Shown here piece after piece: positions 1-7,368 of a stretch of DNA of 64,000 bases; within the stretch, counting starts at the first letter, position 1, and every line of letters begins with the position of its first letter. The notes beneath the pieces were generated by a model, which had not been told where the DNA came from, ran no database searches, and worked only from the letters and a program-made list of their open reading frames with translations. A program made the translations under genes and the position numbers. This DNA is from Halegenticoccus tardaugens (GTDB lineage Archaea; Halobacteriota; Halobacteria; Halobacteriales; Haloferacaceae): positions 744,001-808,000 of the forward strand of contig NZ_SDIC01000001.1 in NCBI RefSeq assembly GCF_004116405.1, read 5' to 3'.

Positions 1-2
1 GC

Positions 3-371
3 GGGTTCGCGCTCTCGGGGCGCGTCTCGACGTACTTCGCCGTCGCGGCCGTCGCGCTCATCGTCGCGGTCGAACTCGACGTGTTCACCCCCGTCCGCAT
101 GAACTACTCGTTCGCCGTGCTGTTCGTCGTCATCGCGACGATGGCCGCCGCGGGCGTGTGGGCCATCGTGCAGTGGTTCTCGGATCTGTACCTCGGGACG
201 TCGTTCCTGCTCGACGGGCGGCCCGAGGAGGAGATCGAAACCGCGCTCATGCTCGATTTCGTCGCCGCGACCGCCTCCGGCGTCGGCGCGGGGGTCCTCT
301 TCGAGTACTACTTCCGCCGCCGAACCGACTCGAGAAAGCGGCTGCCCGACGAACTGGGGGGCGAGGCGTGA
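3..371 (+). CDS. Membrane protein, 5' end outside window
   Basis: The frame is open from the left edge, so only the last 122 residues are visible and the start codon lies outside the window. They form about three hydrophobic segments (roughly residues 9-27, 36-58 and 84-105 of the visible part) and end in a short Arg/Lys-rich tail, which suggests a cytoplasmic C-terminus. The stop overlaps the GTG of the next gene (GTGA), so the two membrane proteins are probably translated together and may work together. I do not recognise the family and propose no function. Confidence 0.6.
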   Translation, partial: GFALSGRVSTYFAVAAVALIVAVELDVFTPVRMNYSFAVLFVVIATMAAAGVWAIVQWFSDLYLGTSFLLDGRPEEEIETALMLDFVAATASGVGAGVLFEYYFRRRTDSRKRLPDELGGEA

Positions 372-1027
372 GGGTGCGCGAGCGCCTCGGCGTCTCCGCG
401 CGCCGACAGCGGCAGGCGACGCGGGCGATGCAGCTCTCGCTCGTCGGCCTCCTCTTCATCGGCTTCGATCGGGGGGACCTCGGGATCGTCGTCAACGCCG
501 GTATCGCGCTGGCCATCACGTACCTCCCGGCCGTACTCGAACGCGACTACCAGATCCCGATGGACGCCGGGCTGACGCTGTGGATCACGACGGCCGTCTT
601 CCTGCACGCGCTCGGCACCGTGGGCGCGCCCGGCTCCGAGGAGAACTTCTACGTCTCCGTCTGGTGGTGGGATCACCTCACGCACATGCTCTCCGCGAGC
701 ATCGTCGCCGCGGTCGGCTACACCACCGCCCGCGCGATCGACCTGCACACGGACGCGGTGCACCTCCCCGGGCGGTTCATGTTCGTGTTCATCCTCCTTT
801 TCGTCCTCGCGTTCGGCGTCCTCTGGGAGGTCATCGAGTTCGTCGTCGGCGTCGCGGCCGCCTTCCTCGGCGGGGAGGCGGTGTTGACCCAGTACGGGCT
901 GGCTGACACGATGCTCGATCTCGTCTTCGACGCAATCGGCGGGGTCGTCGTCGCCGCGTGGGGGGCCGCCCACTTGACCGACGTCGTCGGCGCGGTCGCC
1001 GCGCGGCTCGACGGCGCGCGTTCGTAG
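368..1027 (+). CDS. Multipass membrane protein, YjdF/DUF2238-like
   Basis: A 219-residue protein with five to six hydrophobic segments. The GTG at 368 is chosen because it overlaps the upstream stop by 4 nt; an in-frame ATG at 428 would remove 20 basic N-terminal residues. The [13 protein letters not shown] segment, the VLWEVIEF segment in a later helix and the [13 protein letters not shown] segment match the order of conserved polar motifs I associate with the YjdF/DUF2238 membrane family. That family has no firm biochemical role. It probably forms an operon with the truncated membrane gene before it. Family assignment is by motif pattern only. Confidence 0.65.
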   Translation: MRVRERLGVSARRQRQATRAMQLSLVGLLFIGFDRGDLGIVVNAGIALAITYLPAVLERDYQIPMDAGLTLWITTAVFLHALGTVGAPGSEENFYVSVWWWDHLTHMLSASIVAAVGYTTARAIDLHTDAVHLPGRFMFVFILLFVLAFGVLWEVIEFVVGVAAAFLGGEAVLTQYGLADTMLDLVFDAIGGVVVAAWGAAHLTDVVGAVAARLDGARS

Positions 1028-1121
1028 GCTCGGCGGCGAGCGAAGCGCGTCGGGGCAGCGTCGAACCGACGACACCCCGGCGAGTGGATTTTTACAACCG
1101 TGCGACGTACGAACGGCCGCG

Positions 1122-1322
1122 ATGGTGTACAAGAAGATCACCCTCATCGGGCGGAGCGACGACAGTTTCGACGACGCCGTCGACGACGCGATCGACCGCG
1201 CGGAGCGGACGCTCGACAACGTCTACTGGGTCGAGGTCGACGAACTCGGCGTCGAGCTCAAGAGCGTGGAGAACCGGGAGTATCAGGCGGAGGTGACGGT
1301 CGCCTTCGAACTCGAAGAGTAG
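1122..1322 (+). CDS. Dodecin, flavin-storage protein
   Basis: A 66-residue protein starting [16 protein letters not shown] and containing the [14 protein letters not shown] stretch, the classic dodecin signature. Dodecins form hollow dodecamers. In halophiles they bind riboflavin and lumichrome between paired tryptophans, and the single Trp near residue 36 is in the right place for that stacking. Full length for the family. A TATA-like tttttaca at about 1089 lies some 33 nt before the ATG, so the transcript should be nearly leaderless. It looks monocistronic. Confidence 0.95.
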   Translation: MVYKKITLIGRSDDSFDDAVDDAIDRAERTLDNVYWVEVDELGVELKSVENREYQAEVTVAFELEE

Positions 1323-1466
1323 CCGCTCCGGCGGTCTCGCGTCGTCGAACGATTCGTTCGAACGGACCGTCGCGAGCAATCTACCGTCCTGATCGATCGA
1401 CACTCCCGTCTTCCGGCCGACGAACGCATGGTAAAGTTGACACCGGAGAGGACGGACCATCGAACG

Positions 1467-1871
1467 ATGACGCTCGTCGTGGTTCCCGTACGGTATCCGC
1501 TGTCGAATCACTCGAAAGCAACGCTCACGGAGGCCATACGCGTCGCGAAGGAACGGGGCGCGGAGCTGACGGTGTTCCACGTGGACCTGTACCAGAACAG
1601 CCACGGCGTCACGCGGACCGCGCTCAAACGGGCCGTCGAGGCCGAGTTCGGCCGCGTGCCGCGGGCGCGCTACGTCGTCCGACGCGGCTTTCTCGTCGAG
1701 GAGGCGATCCTCGAGGAGGCGGCGGCCGAGGAGGCCGACATCGTCGTCATCGGATCGAAGCAGGCCGGCCGGTGGCGGCGGATGCTCCGGAAGTTCCTCG
1801 ACGACCCAGACGTCGAGTCGTTCCTCCGGGAGAAGCTCGACTGCACGGTGATAACGGTCCGGGCCGACTGA
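1467..1871 (+). CDS. UspA-like universal stress protein
   Basis: A 134-residue single Usp domain (MTLVVVPVRYPL at the N-terminus, VFHVDLY after strand 2, DIVVIGSKQAG near the C-terminus). I start at the ATG at 1467 because the Usp fold begins right there; an in-frame ATG at 1428 would add 13 polar residues with no counterpart in the family. The C-terminal loop reads GSKQAGRWRRMLRKF and lacks the Gly-Ser/Thr that closes the ATP loop in ATP-binding members, so it may not bind ATP. Such proteins are small cytoplasmic stress or metabolic sensors; the partner is unknown. Confidence 0.85.
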   Translation: MTLVVVPVRYPLSNHSKATLTEAIRVAKERGAELTVFHVDLYQNSHGVTRTALKRAVEAEFGRVPRARYVVRRGFLVEEAILEEAAAEEADIVVIGSKQAGRWRRMLRKFLDDPDVESFLREKLDCTVITVRAD

Positions 1872-1889
1872 CTCGCGCGGGCGGAGAAG

Positions 1890-3170
1890 TTACGCGCCGC
1901 CGCCGTCGTCGCCCGCCTCGCCGCCGTTCCGGCCGCCGACGTTCTCCGCCCCGTCGCCGTCGAACACCACGCGCTCCGCGGGCGCTTCCGGCCGTTCCAC
2001 TTCCATCCGCACCCGCCCGCTCGTCTCGTCGAACACGAGGTGCTGGTGGGGGTACGCCATCTCCACGTCGGCGTCGGTCTCGTCGATCAGCTTCCAGATC
2101 TCCTCGTGTACCCTCGACTGCACCGTTCCGATCTTGTACGGAACGCGCGCCCAGTACCGCAGGTTCAACAGCACGCCGTTGTCGGCGTACGACTCGATGT
2201 AGCAGGTCGGCTTCGCGGGGTACCGGGCGTTTCCGATGCGGATCGCGGGACCGCCCTCTATCACCTCCGAGCAGTTTCCGGCGGCCCGCTCCATGATCCG
2301 CCGCGCGGCCTCGACGTCGCACTCGTACGTGACGAGCAGGGGGAGCGAGACGCGCGTCCGCTCGTCCTCGGCCGAGTGGTTGATCACGTCGCGCTCGCGG
2401 ATCGACGAGTTCGGGAGGGTGAGGAGCGTGTTGTCGAGGGTGATGATCTTCGTGTACCGGAGCGTGATGTCCTCGACGAACCCCCGCCGGCCGTCGTCGA
2501 GTTCGATCATGTCGCCGATCTCGTACGGCTGGTCGGCGAGGACGAACAGGCCGCTCACGATGCTCCCGACGATCGGCGCGAGGATGATACCGACCACGGC
2601 GGAAAAGACCGTCACCGAGAGGACGATGTTGCTGAGCGAGACGCCGTAGATGCCCGCGGCGAAGGTGCACACGACCAGGAACGTCACGAGCCTGATCGAG
2701 CGGAGCACCGTCTGCGCGACGCTCTGTCGTTCGAAGCGCTTCGCGACGTGCCGGCCGAGCAGTCGGACGACGAGCTTCGAGAGGTAGACACCGAACGCGA
2801 CGACGAGCAGCGCCGCGACGAGCTTCGCGCCCGGAATCTCCGGGAGGATCTGCGCGAACTCGTTGCCCGCCCCCTCGATGCCGTCCGGCGTCGGCGGCGT
2901 CGTCTCGTTCCCCGGAGGCGTCTCGTTCCCCGGCGTCGGAGTCGGGGTCGCGGCGTCCGGCGCAGCGGTCTCGTTGCCGGGCGGCGACCGGTCGCCCGGC
3001 GCGGGAGTCGCGTTCCCTCCGCCGGACGTGGCGGTCGCGTTCCCGTCGCCCGAGGAAGTCGTCCGATTGCCGGATTCGGTCGGCGTTCGGCCGTCCGGCG
3101 TCCCGGCTTGCAGGACCGACGAACGGACCGCGCCCCAAACGCTTCCCGAACCCATCGGACTACTCCTCAC
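1890..3170 (-). CDS. MscS-type small-conductance mechanosensitive channel
   Basis: A 426-residue protein. The first ~100 residues are a low-complexity Thr/Pro/Gly/Asn-rich segment with several NxT/NxS sites, suggesting an extracellular glycosylated linker. Hydrophobic helices follow at about residues 115-136 and 161-177. Then comes the Ala/Gly-rich pore helix (SAVVGIILAPIVGSIVSG) leading into the MscS beta domain (YEIGDMIELDDGRRGFVEDI, TLDNTLLTLPNSSI) and an alpha/beta C-terminus. The last ~25 residues are Gly-rich. MscS channels release solutes on hypo-osmotic shock. The start could instead be the ATG at 3155. It is transcribed towards the Usp gene. Confidence 0.93.
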   Translation of the reverse strand: MRSSPMGSGSVWGAVRSSVLQAGTPDGRTPTESGNRTTSSGDGNATATSGGGNATPAPGDRSPPGNETAAPDAATPTPTPGNETPPGNETTPPTPDGIEGAGNEFAQILPEIPGAKLVAALLVVAFGVYLSKLVVRLLGRHVAKRFERQSVAQTVLRSIRLVTFLVVCTFAAGIYGVSLSNIVLSVTVFSAVVGIILAPIVGSIVSGLFVLADQPYEIGDMIELDDGRRGFVEDITLRYTKIITLDNTLLTLPNSSIRERDVINHSAEDERTRVSLPLLVTYECDVEAARRIMERAAGNCSEVIEGGPAIRIGNARYPAKPTCYIESYADNGVLLNLRYWARVPYKIGTVQSRVHEEIWKLIDETDADVEMAYPHQHLVFDETSGRVRMEVERPEAPAERVVFDGDGAENVGGRNGGEAGDDGGGA

Positions 3171-3328
3171 GCGCCCCGCGAAAAAGCGTTGTTCTTCGGT
3201 CGTCGGTCCGTCACGATCTGTCAGAACCGGACGACTGAAGCGCGGTCGACCGCGCCGGCAAACCGGGAGAGTGGCCGACGCGGAGCGGGTGGCAAAACGG
3301 CTAAGGAGTCGACGGGAGTAGTCCGCGC

Positions 3329-4069
3329 ATGTTCTGGACGGGCCGACGCACCCCCGAATTCCACGTCTCGCACGAGGCGGTTCCGAGCGGGACGCTCCTC
3401 GCCGGCTTTTCGACGTTCGGACTGGCGGGACTGACCGCCGTCGACTACCTCGTCGATCACCTCGACCTCCGGGAGACGGGGCACATCACTGTCGACGAGT
3501 TGCCGTCGATCACGCCGTTCGAGGGCGGGAAACCCCGCCACCACACGCGGCTGTTCTCCCGCCCCGACCTCGACGTGACCGTGCTCGTCGGCGAGCTGTT
3601 CGTCCCCGCGTCCGTCGGCAAGCGGTTCAGCGACGCCGTCCTCGACTGGACGGAAGCGAACGGCGTCGAGGAGGTCGCGATACTCTCCGGCGTCCCGGTT
3701 CCCCACGGGCCGGAGGACCACAGGACGTACTACATCGCGACCGACGACTACCGCGAAAACCGCCTCGCCGACGCGGACGTTCCGCCGATGGGGAACGGCT
3801 TCCTCGACGGGACGAACGCGGCGCTCGTCGAGCGCGGCCTCTCGTCCCCGCTCGGCGTCTGCGTCTACGTCACCCCGGTCCACGCGCAGATCCCGGACGT
3901 GGACGCCGCGATCCGGCTGCTGGAGACCGTCGAATCGGTGTACGGGCTCGGCATCGACGCCGCACCTCTCGAAGATTTCGCGGCCGAAGTCGAGCAGTAC
4001 TACGGCGAACTGGCCAACCGGATGGAAGCGCGCGAGACGGACGTGCCCGAGGATCGGATGTACATGTAA
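3329..4069 (+). CDS. PAC2-family proteasome assembly chaperone-like protein
   Basis: A 246-residue PAC2-domain protein. Typical elements are the GTLLAGFSTFGLAGLTAVDYL opening, the LVGELFVPASVGKRFSDAVLDW segment, LSGVPVPHGPEDHRTYYIA, and the GFLDGTNAALVERG / VYVTPVHAQIPDVDAA segment. Archaeal PAC2 proteins are related to the eukaryotic Pba1-Pba2 proteasome assembly chaperones and can bind 20S proteasomes, but the role of this subtype is unproven. It stands alone between a divergent mscS and the co-directional trmB-like gene 78 bp downstream. Confidence 0.88.
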   Translation: MFWTGRRTPEFHVSHEAVPSGTLLAGFSTFGLAGLTAVDYLVDHLDLRETGHITVDELPSITPFEGGKPRHHTRLFSRPDLDVTVLVGELFVPASVGKRFSDAVLDWTEANGVEEVAILSGVPVPHGPEDHRTYYIATDDYRENRLADADVPPMGNGFLDGTNAALVERGLSSPLGVCVYVTPVHAQIPDVDAAIRLLETVESVYGLGIDAAPLEDFAAEVEQYYGELANRMEARETDVPEDRMYM

Positions 4070-4089
4070 CCCGTACAACCCGGTTTCGT

Positions 4090-4115
4090 AATCCGGTGCT
4101 ACTCGGATTCCAGTA
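4090..4115 (+). promoter_or_regulatory. Candidate TrmB-type operator over the promoter of the TrmB gene
   Basis: TACT at 4100-4103 and AGTA at 4112-4115 form an inverted repeat spaced by 8 nt. This resembles the TACT-N7/8-GAGTA motif known for haloarchaeal TrmB. It overlaps a second inverted repeat, AATCCG at 4090-4095 with CGGATT at 4104-4109. The right half also overlaps a TATA-like agtaaact about 35 nt before the ATG at 4148. Binding there would block TBP, as expected for autorepression. Inference from motif position only. Confidence 0.45.
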
Positions 4116-4147
4116 AACTCAAATGGTGTGGGATACGTGCATGAGCC

Positions 4148-5215
4148 ATGGCAGACGACCTTCGGTTCACGATGGAGCGCGTCGGCGAGCGCTTCAATCT
4201 CGGCGAGTACGAGATCGACGCGTATCTCGCGGTGCTCGAACACGGCGAACTGACCGCGAGCGAGATCGCGGACAACACGGACATCCCGCAGCCGCGGGTG
4301 TACGACACCGTCCGGAGCCTCTCGGACCGCGGGCTGGTCGAACTGCGCGAGTCGCGGCCGATGAAGATCGTCGCGGTCGACCCCGAGGACGCCTTCGGCA
4401 ACATCCAGTCGTCGCTGACGGAGCTCGTCGACGAGCTGGGGGCGCGTTACACGGCCCCCGCGCGCGACACCGAGGCCGTCTCGCTCGTGAAGTCGCGCTC
4501 GACCATCCTCCGGTACATCGAGGAGGTCATCGACAACGCCGAGTACGAACTCGTGTTGTCGCTCACGCCGGATCTCCTCCGGCGCTTCTACGACGACCTC
4601 GCGGCCGCCATCGACGGCGGCGTCAGCATCGACCTGCTCGTCACGCCGGCGAGTCGCGCGCCGGACCCTGCCGAGTTCGACTACCTCAGCGTGTGTACGA
4701 TCGCCCGAGCCCGGCGCGGCATCACGACGCCGGTGCTCGCGGTCGCCGACGGGGAGTACTCCGTCTACGCGACGCAGGACGCGCTCCGCGACGACCAAGA
4801 CCGCTACGGCGTCATCTTCAACCGCTCCGCGCTCGGTTTCCTCGTCTCCAGCTACTTCGCGACGGTGCTGTGGACGACCGCGGAGGTGCTGGCCGCCGAC
4901 GGCAAGCACCGCCCGTTCCCGCGCCGATACGCCTCGATCCGCCGCGCCGTGAAGGACATCCGCGAACTCGGCGACGAGTTCTACGCGACGGTGAAGGGGC
5001 GCGACGTCGAAACCGGCAACTCGGTCGTCGTCGAGGGGAAGGTCGTGAGCGTCGCCTTCGAGGACACGGAGGAGGTCGCGGCGATGACGGTCGAGACGGA
5101 CGAGGGCACCGTCGAGGTCGGCGGCCTCGTCGCGGCGCTCGAAGAAGTCGAGGCGCAGGAGATCCTGATCGGACGACACGCGCCGCCGGGTCAGATGTCG
5201 GTCGCCCACGATTGA
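4148..5215 (+). CDS. TrmB-family sugar-responsive transcriptional regulator
   Basis: A 355-residue protein with an N-terminal winged helix-turn-helix (about residues 15-75, [24 protein letters not shown]) and a long C-terminal domain of the TrmB effector type (about 105-345). TrmB proteins bind sugars and control uptake and glycolytic or gluconeogenic genes. It lies 3 kb upstream of a sugar ABC transporter locus and has a TACT-N8-AGTA palindrome at its own promoter. The last codons sit in an 8-bp hairpin resembling an IS200/IS605 right end, so the C-terminus (MSVAHD) may have been altered by an insertion. The ligand cannot be told from sequence. Confidence 0.9.
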   Translation: MADDLRFTMERVGERFNLGEYEIDAYLAVLEHGELTASEIADNTDIPQPRVYDTVRSLSDRGLVELRESRPMKIVAVDPEDAFGNIQSSLTELVDELGARYTAPARDTEAVSLVKSRSTILRYIEEVIDNAEYELVLSLTPDLLRRFYDDLAAAIDGGVSIDLLVTPASRAPDPAEFDYLSVCTIARARRGITTPVLAVADGEYSVYATQDALRDDQDRYGVIFNRSALGFLVSSYFATVLWTTAEVLAADGKHRPFPRRYASIRRAVKDIRELGDEFYATVKGRDVETGNSVVVEGKVVSVAFEDTEEVAAMTVETDEGTVEVGGLVAALEEVEAQEILIGRHAPPGQMSVAHD

Positions 5216-5225
5216 AGTCGTGGGC
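5204..5225 (+). repeat. Perfect 8-bp hairpin at trmB stop, terminator or IS200/IS605 right-end scar
   Basis: GCCCACGA (5204-5211) and TCGTGGGC (5218-5225) pair perfectly around a 6-nt loop TTGAAG holding the TGA stop of the TrmB gene; CTTCCCCC follows. A hairpin with GAAG in the loop followed by TTCxCC resembles right ends of haloarchaeal IS200/IS605 elements. It also sits between convergent genes, where a bidirectional terminator would be expected. No transposase is nearby, so any element would be a scar. Confidence 0.45.
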
Positions 5226-5264
5226 TTCCCCCTTCCGGTTCCGCGAGACGACGGCGCGCCGTCG

Positions 5265-6056
5265 CTACTCGGCGGGGAACTCGTAGACGACGGCTTCGCA
5301 GCTCTCGCAGGCGAGCACGTCCCGTCCGGGGGTGTCGTAGATGCCCATGGTGCCGCCGCAACAGTCTCCGATCGCGGTTTCGACCACGTCGCCGCCGCAG
5401 GCCGGGCACGCCTCGACGAACAGCCGAAGCGGCGTCGCCGCGCGGGCGGCCGTCTCCGTCGGGAGGCCGCGCGCCGTCAGCGCGCTGACGGCCGCCGTCT
5501 CCGCGATCGCGACGGGTCGCGACAGCCACGCCGGCGCGCCCTCGTCGGCGTCGATGACGATCCATTCCCCTTCGGTGCGCCCGGCGACGCCGGTCGGCGA
5601 CGCCTCGGCCGCCGCGTCGGCGAGCGCGCCGTCCGAGAGGGCGCGAAGCGACGCCGTCTCCGAGTCCCAGTCCCCCCGGAAGTCGTCGGACAGGAAGAGA
5701 TCGCCCCCCTGCCCGTCGACGAAGACGCCGCGATCGACGAGCGTCGTGACGAGGCGTTCGGGGTCGAGTTCCCCCTCGGCGAGCGCGTCGGAGGTTCGGC
5801 GCTCGTCGCCGTGGCCGAAGTCGTACGGCAGGCGCGCCGCGATCGCCGGGGCGAACCGCGGGGTGTAGGGGACGACATACCCCCGCAGGGCGATGGCCGC
5901 GCCCCCCGCGACGAGCACGAAGAGCGCGGCCGGAAGCCGGACGAACGCGACGAGAAGCGCGACGACCGCGACGATCGCGGCGTTGACGACCGTGCACGGC
6001 CAGCAGCGGCGCTCGCCCGTGTACTCGGGGCGACGGATCGCGTCGAGGGGCGACAT
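5265..6056 (-). CDS. Haloarchaeal membrane protein with C-terminal zinc ribbon
   Basis: A 263-residue protein of unknown function. The N-terminus has a RRPEYTGERRCWPCTVVN motif with a CxxC, followed by two closely spaced hydrophobic helices (about residues 25-42 and 44-62). A long soluble acidic region ends in a zinc-ribbon-like region: CPAC near residue 217, a CC pair near 232, then CESC near 251. The layout suggests a membrane-anchored metal-binding protein facing the cytoplasm. Convergent with the TrmB gene. I recognise it only as a conserved haloarchaeal type. Confidence 0.75.
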   Translation of the reverse strand: MSPLDAIRRPEYTGERRCWPCTVVNAAIVAVVALLVAFVRLPAALFVLVAGGAAIALRGYVVPYTPRFAPAIAARLPYDFGHGDERRTSDALAEGELDPERLVTTLVDRGVFVDGQGGDLFLSDDFRGDWDSETASLRALSDGALADAAAEASPTGVAGRTEGEWIVIDADEGAPAWLSRPVAIAETAAVSALTARGLPTETAARAATPLRLFVEACPACGGDVVETAIGDCCGGTMGIYDTPGRDVLACESCEAVVYEFPAE

Positions 6057-6175
6057 GGTGCGTCTCTCTTCCCCCCGACGGCTTGAGGGTTTCCTCTCGC
6101 CGCTTTCGCGGTTCTGCCGGGTGCCGTACGTTTTTGCGCCGTCCCGTCGACGTCGAACGCGTGAGCGATATCGAC

Positions 6176-7153
6176 ATGGAGTACACGAAGCTTGGTGCGA
6201 CGGGCCTCGACGTGTCGCGGCTGTGTCTCGGCTGCATGAACTTCGGGTCGGGCGAGGAGTGGATGATGAACGACCGGGAGGCGAGCGTCGAGGTGATCCG
6301 GCGGGCGCTCGATCTGGGGATCAACTTCCTCGACACCGCGAACGTCTACTCGCGCGGCGAGAGCGAGGAGATCGTCGGCGAGGCCATCGAGGGGTACGAC
6401 CGGAGCGAACTCGTCATCGCGACCAAGGTGTACGGCGAGATGCGCGACGGTCCGAACGGAGGTGGGTTGTCGCGGAAGCACGTTCTCGATCAGGTCGAGG
6501 GAAGTCTGGACCGCCTCGGCACCGACTACATCGACCTGTATCAGATCCACCGGTGGGACGAGTCGACGCCGATCGAGGAGACGCTCTCGGCGCTGTCGCA
6601 CCTCGTCGACGCCGGGAAGGTACGGTACGTGGGCGCGAGCACGATGACCGCCTACCAGTTCACCAGAGCGCTGTACACGAGCGACATCGAGGGGTACGAG
6701 CGGTTCGTCTGCATGCAACCGGAGTACAACGCGGTCGACCGCCACGAGGAGGCGAACCTCCTGCCGGTCTGCGAGGGCGAGGACGTCGGCGTCATCCCGT
6801 GGTCGCCGCTCGCCGGCGGTTTCCTCACCGGCAAGTACGAACCCGACGGGGAGGTCGAGGAGGGGTTGCGCGCGGACACGGACGAGTACACGCGCGATCG
6901 GTTCACCGAGGGGAACTGGGAGGTGCTGGCCGAGATCCGCGAGATCGCGGCGGCGAAGGACGCGACGCCGGCGCAGGTGGCGCTGGCGTGGCTGCTGCAC
7001 AAGCCCGTCGTGGACGCGCCGATCGTCGGCCCGCGCCGCCTCGATCACCTCGAAGAGAACGTCGCCGCGCTCGACCTCTCGCTGTCCCCCGAGGAGGTCG
7101 AACGCATCGAGGCGCCCAAAACGCCGCGCTGGCCCGCGCCGGCGAAGGACTGA
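6176..7153 (+). CDS. Aldo/keto reductase
   Basis: A 325-residue NAD(P)H-dependent oxidoreductase of the AKR superfamily. The start MEYTKLGATGLDVSRLCLGCMNFG is typical; a GTG at 6161 would add five residues. The catalytic tetrad can be placed: Asp and Tyr in FLDTANVYSRG, Lys in IATKVYG, and His in LYQIHRWD. The C-terminal cofactor site (IVGPRRLDHLEENVAAL) is present. Such enzymes reduce sugar-derived or other carbonyls. It lies just upstream of a sugar transport and dehydrogenase locus but has its own upstream region, so a shared sugar role is only inferred. Confidence 0.92.
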   Translation: MEYTKLGATGLDVSRLCLGCMNFGSGEEWMMNDREASVEVIRRALDLGINFLDTANVYSRGESEEIVGEAIEGYDRSELVIATKVYGEMRDGPNGGGLSRKHVLDQVEGSLDRLGTDYIDLYQIHRWDESTPIEETLSALSHLVDAGKVRYVGASTMTAYQFTRALYTSDIEGYERFVCMQPEYNAVDRHEEANLLPVCEGEDVGVIPWSPLAGGFLTGKYEPDGEVEEGLRADTDEYTRDRFTEGNWEVLAEIREIAAAKDATPAQVALAWLLHKPVVDAPIVGPRRLDHLEENVAALDLSLSPEEVERIEAPKTPRWPAPAKD

Positions 7154-7304
7154 GGACCGCGCCGTTCCCGTCCTCGCGTCGTTCCTGCCCCCACGTCGCT
7201 CCTGTCCACGCCAGCGTCCGAACGTTCCGACGCCGCGGAGTGACGGTGCGAGCTGACGAAAAGGGTGAAATTATTCATTCAGAACGTGACACAATTAAAG
7301 TGAT

Positions 7305-7343
7305 ACAACAGTGGTAGTGAATTTCTACCAAAAATATAAATAA
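7305..7343 (+). promoter_or_regulatory. Promoter and operator-like element of first sugar-binding protein gene
   Basis: ACAACAGTGGTAGT at 7305-7318 is shared exactly with the second binding-protein gene (9019-9032). Here it runs into a perfect inverted repeat, TGGTAG (7312-7317), 7 nt, CTACCA (7325-7330). This ends directly before the TATA box TATAAATAA at 7335-7343, which lies 34 nt before the ATG, so the leader should be only a few nucleotides. A regulator bound at the repeat would touch the BRE/TATA region. Confidence 0.65.
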
Positions 7344-7368
7344 CGGGTGGGTCTACGAGGAGACTGTA

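Noticed and set aside
3221-5209. Very long antisense open frames (for example opposite the PAC2/TrmB genes, the sugar-binding genes, prkA and livM)
   Set aside because: They are GC-skew shadows: Arg-rich, lacking domains, and fully overlapping convincingly assigned genes on the other strand.
7154-7304. Possible small gene between the aldo/keto reductase and the first sugar-binding protein
   Set aside because: No frame with coding composition or start signal; the region is AT-rich promoter DNA.
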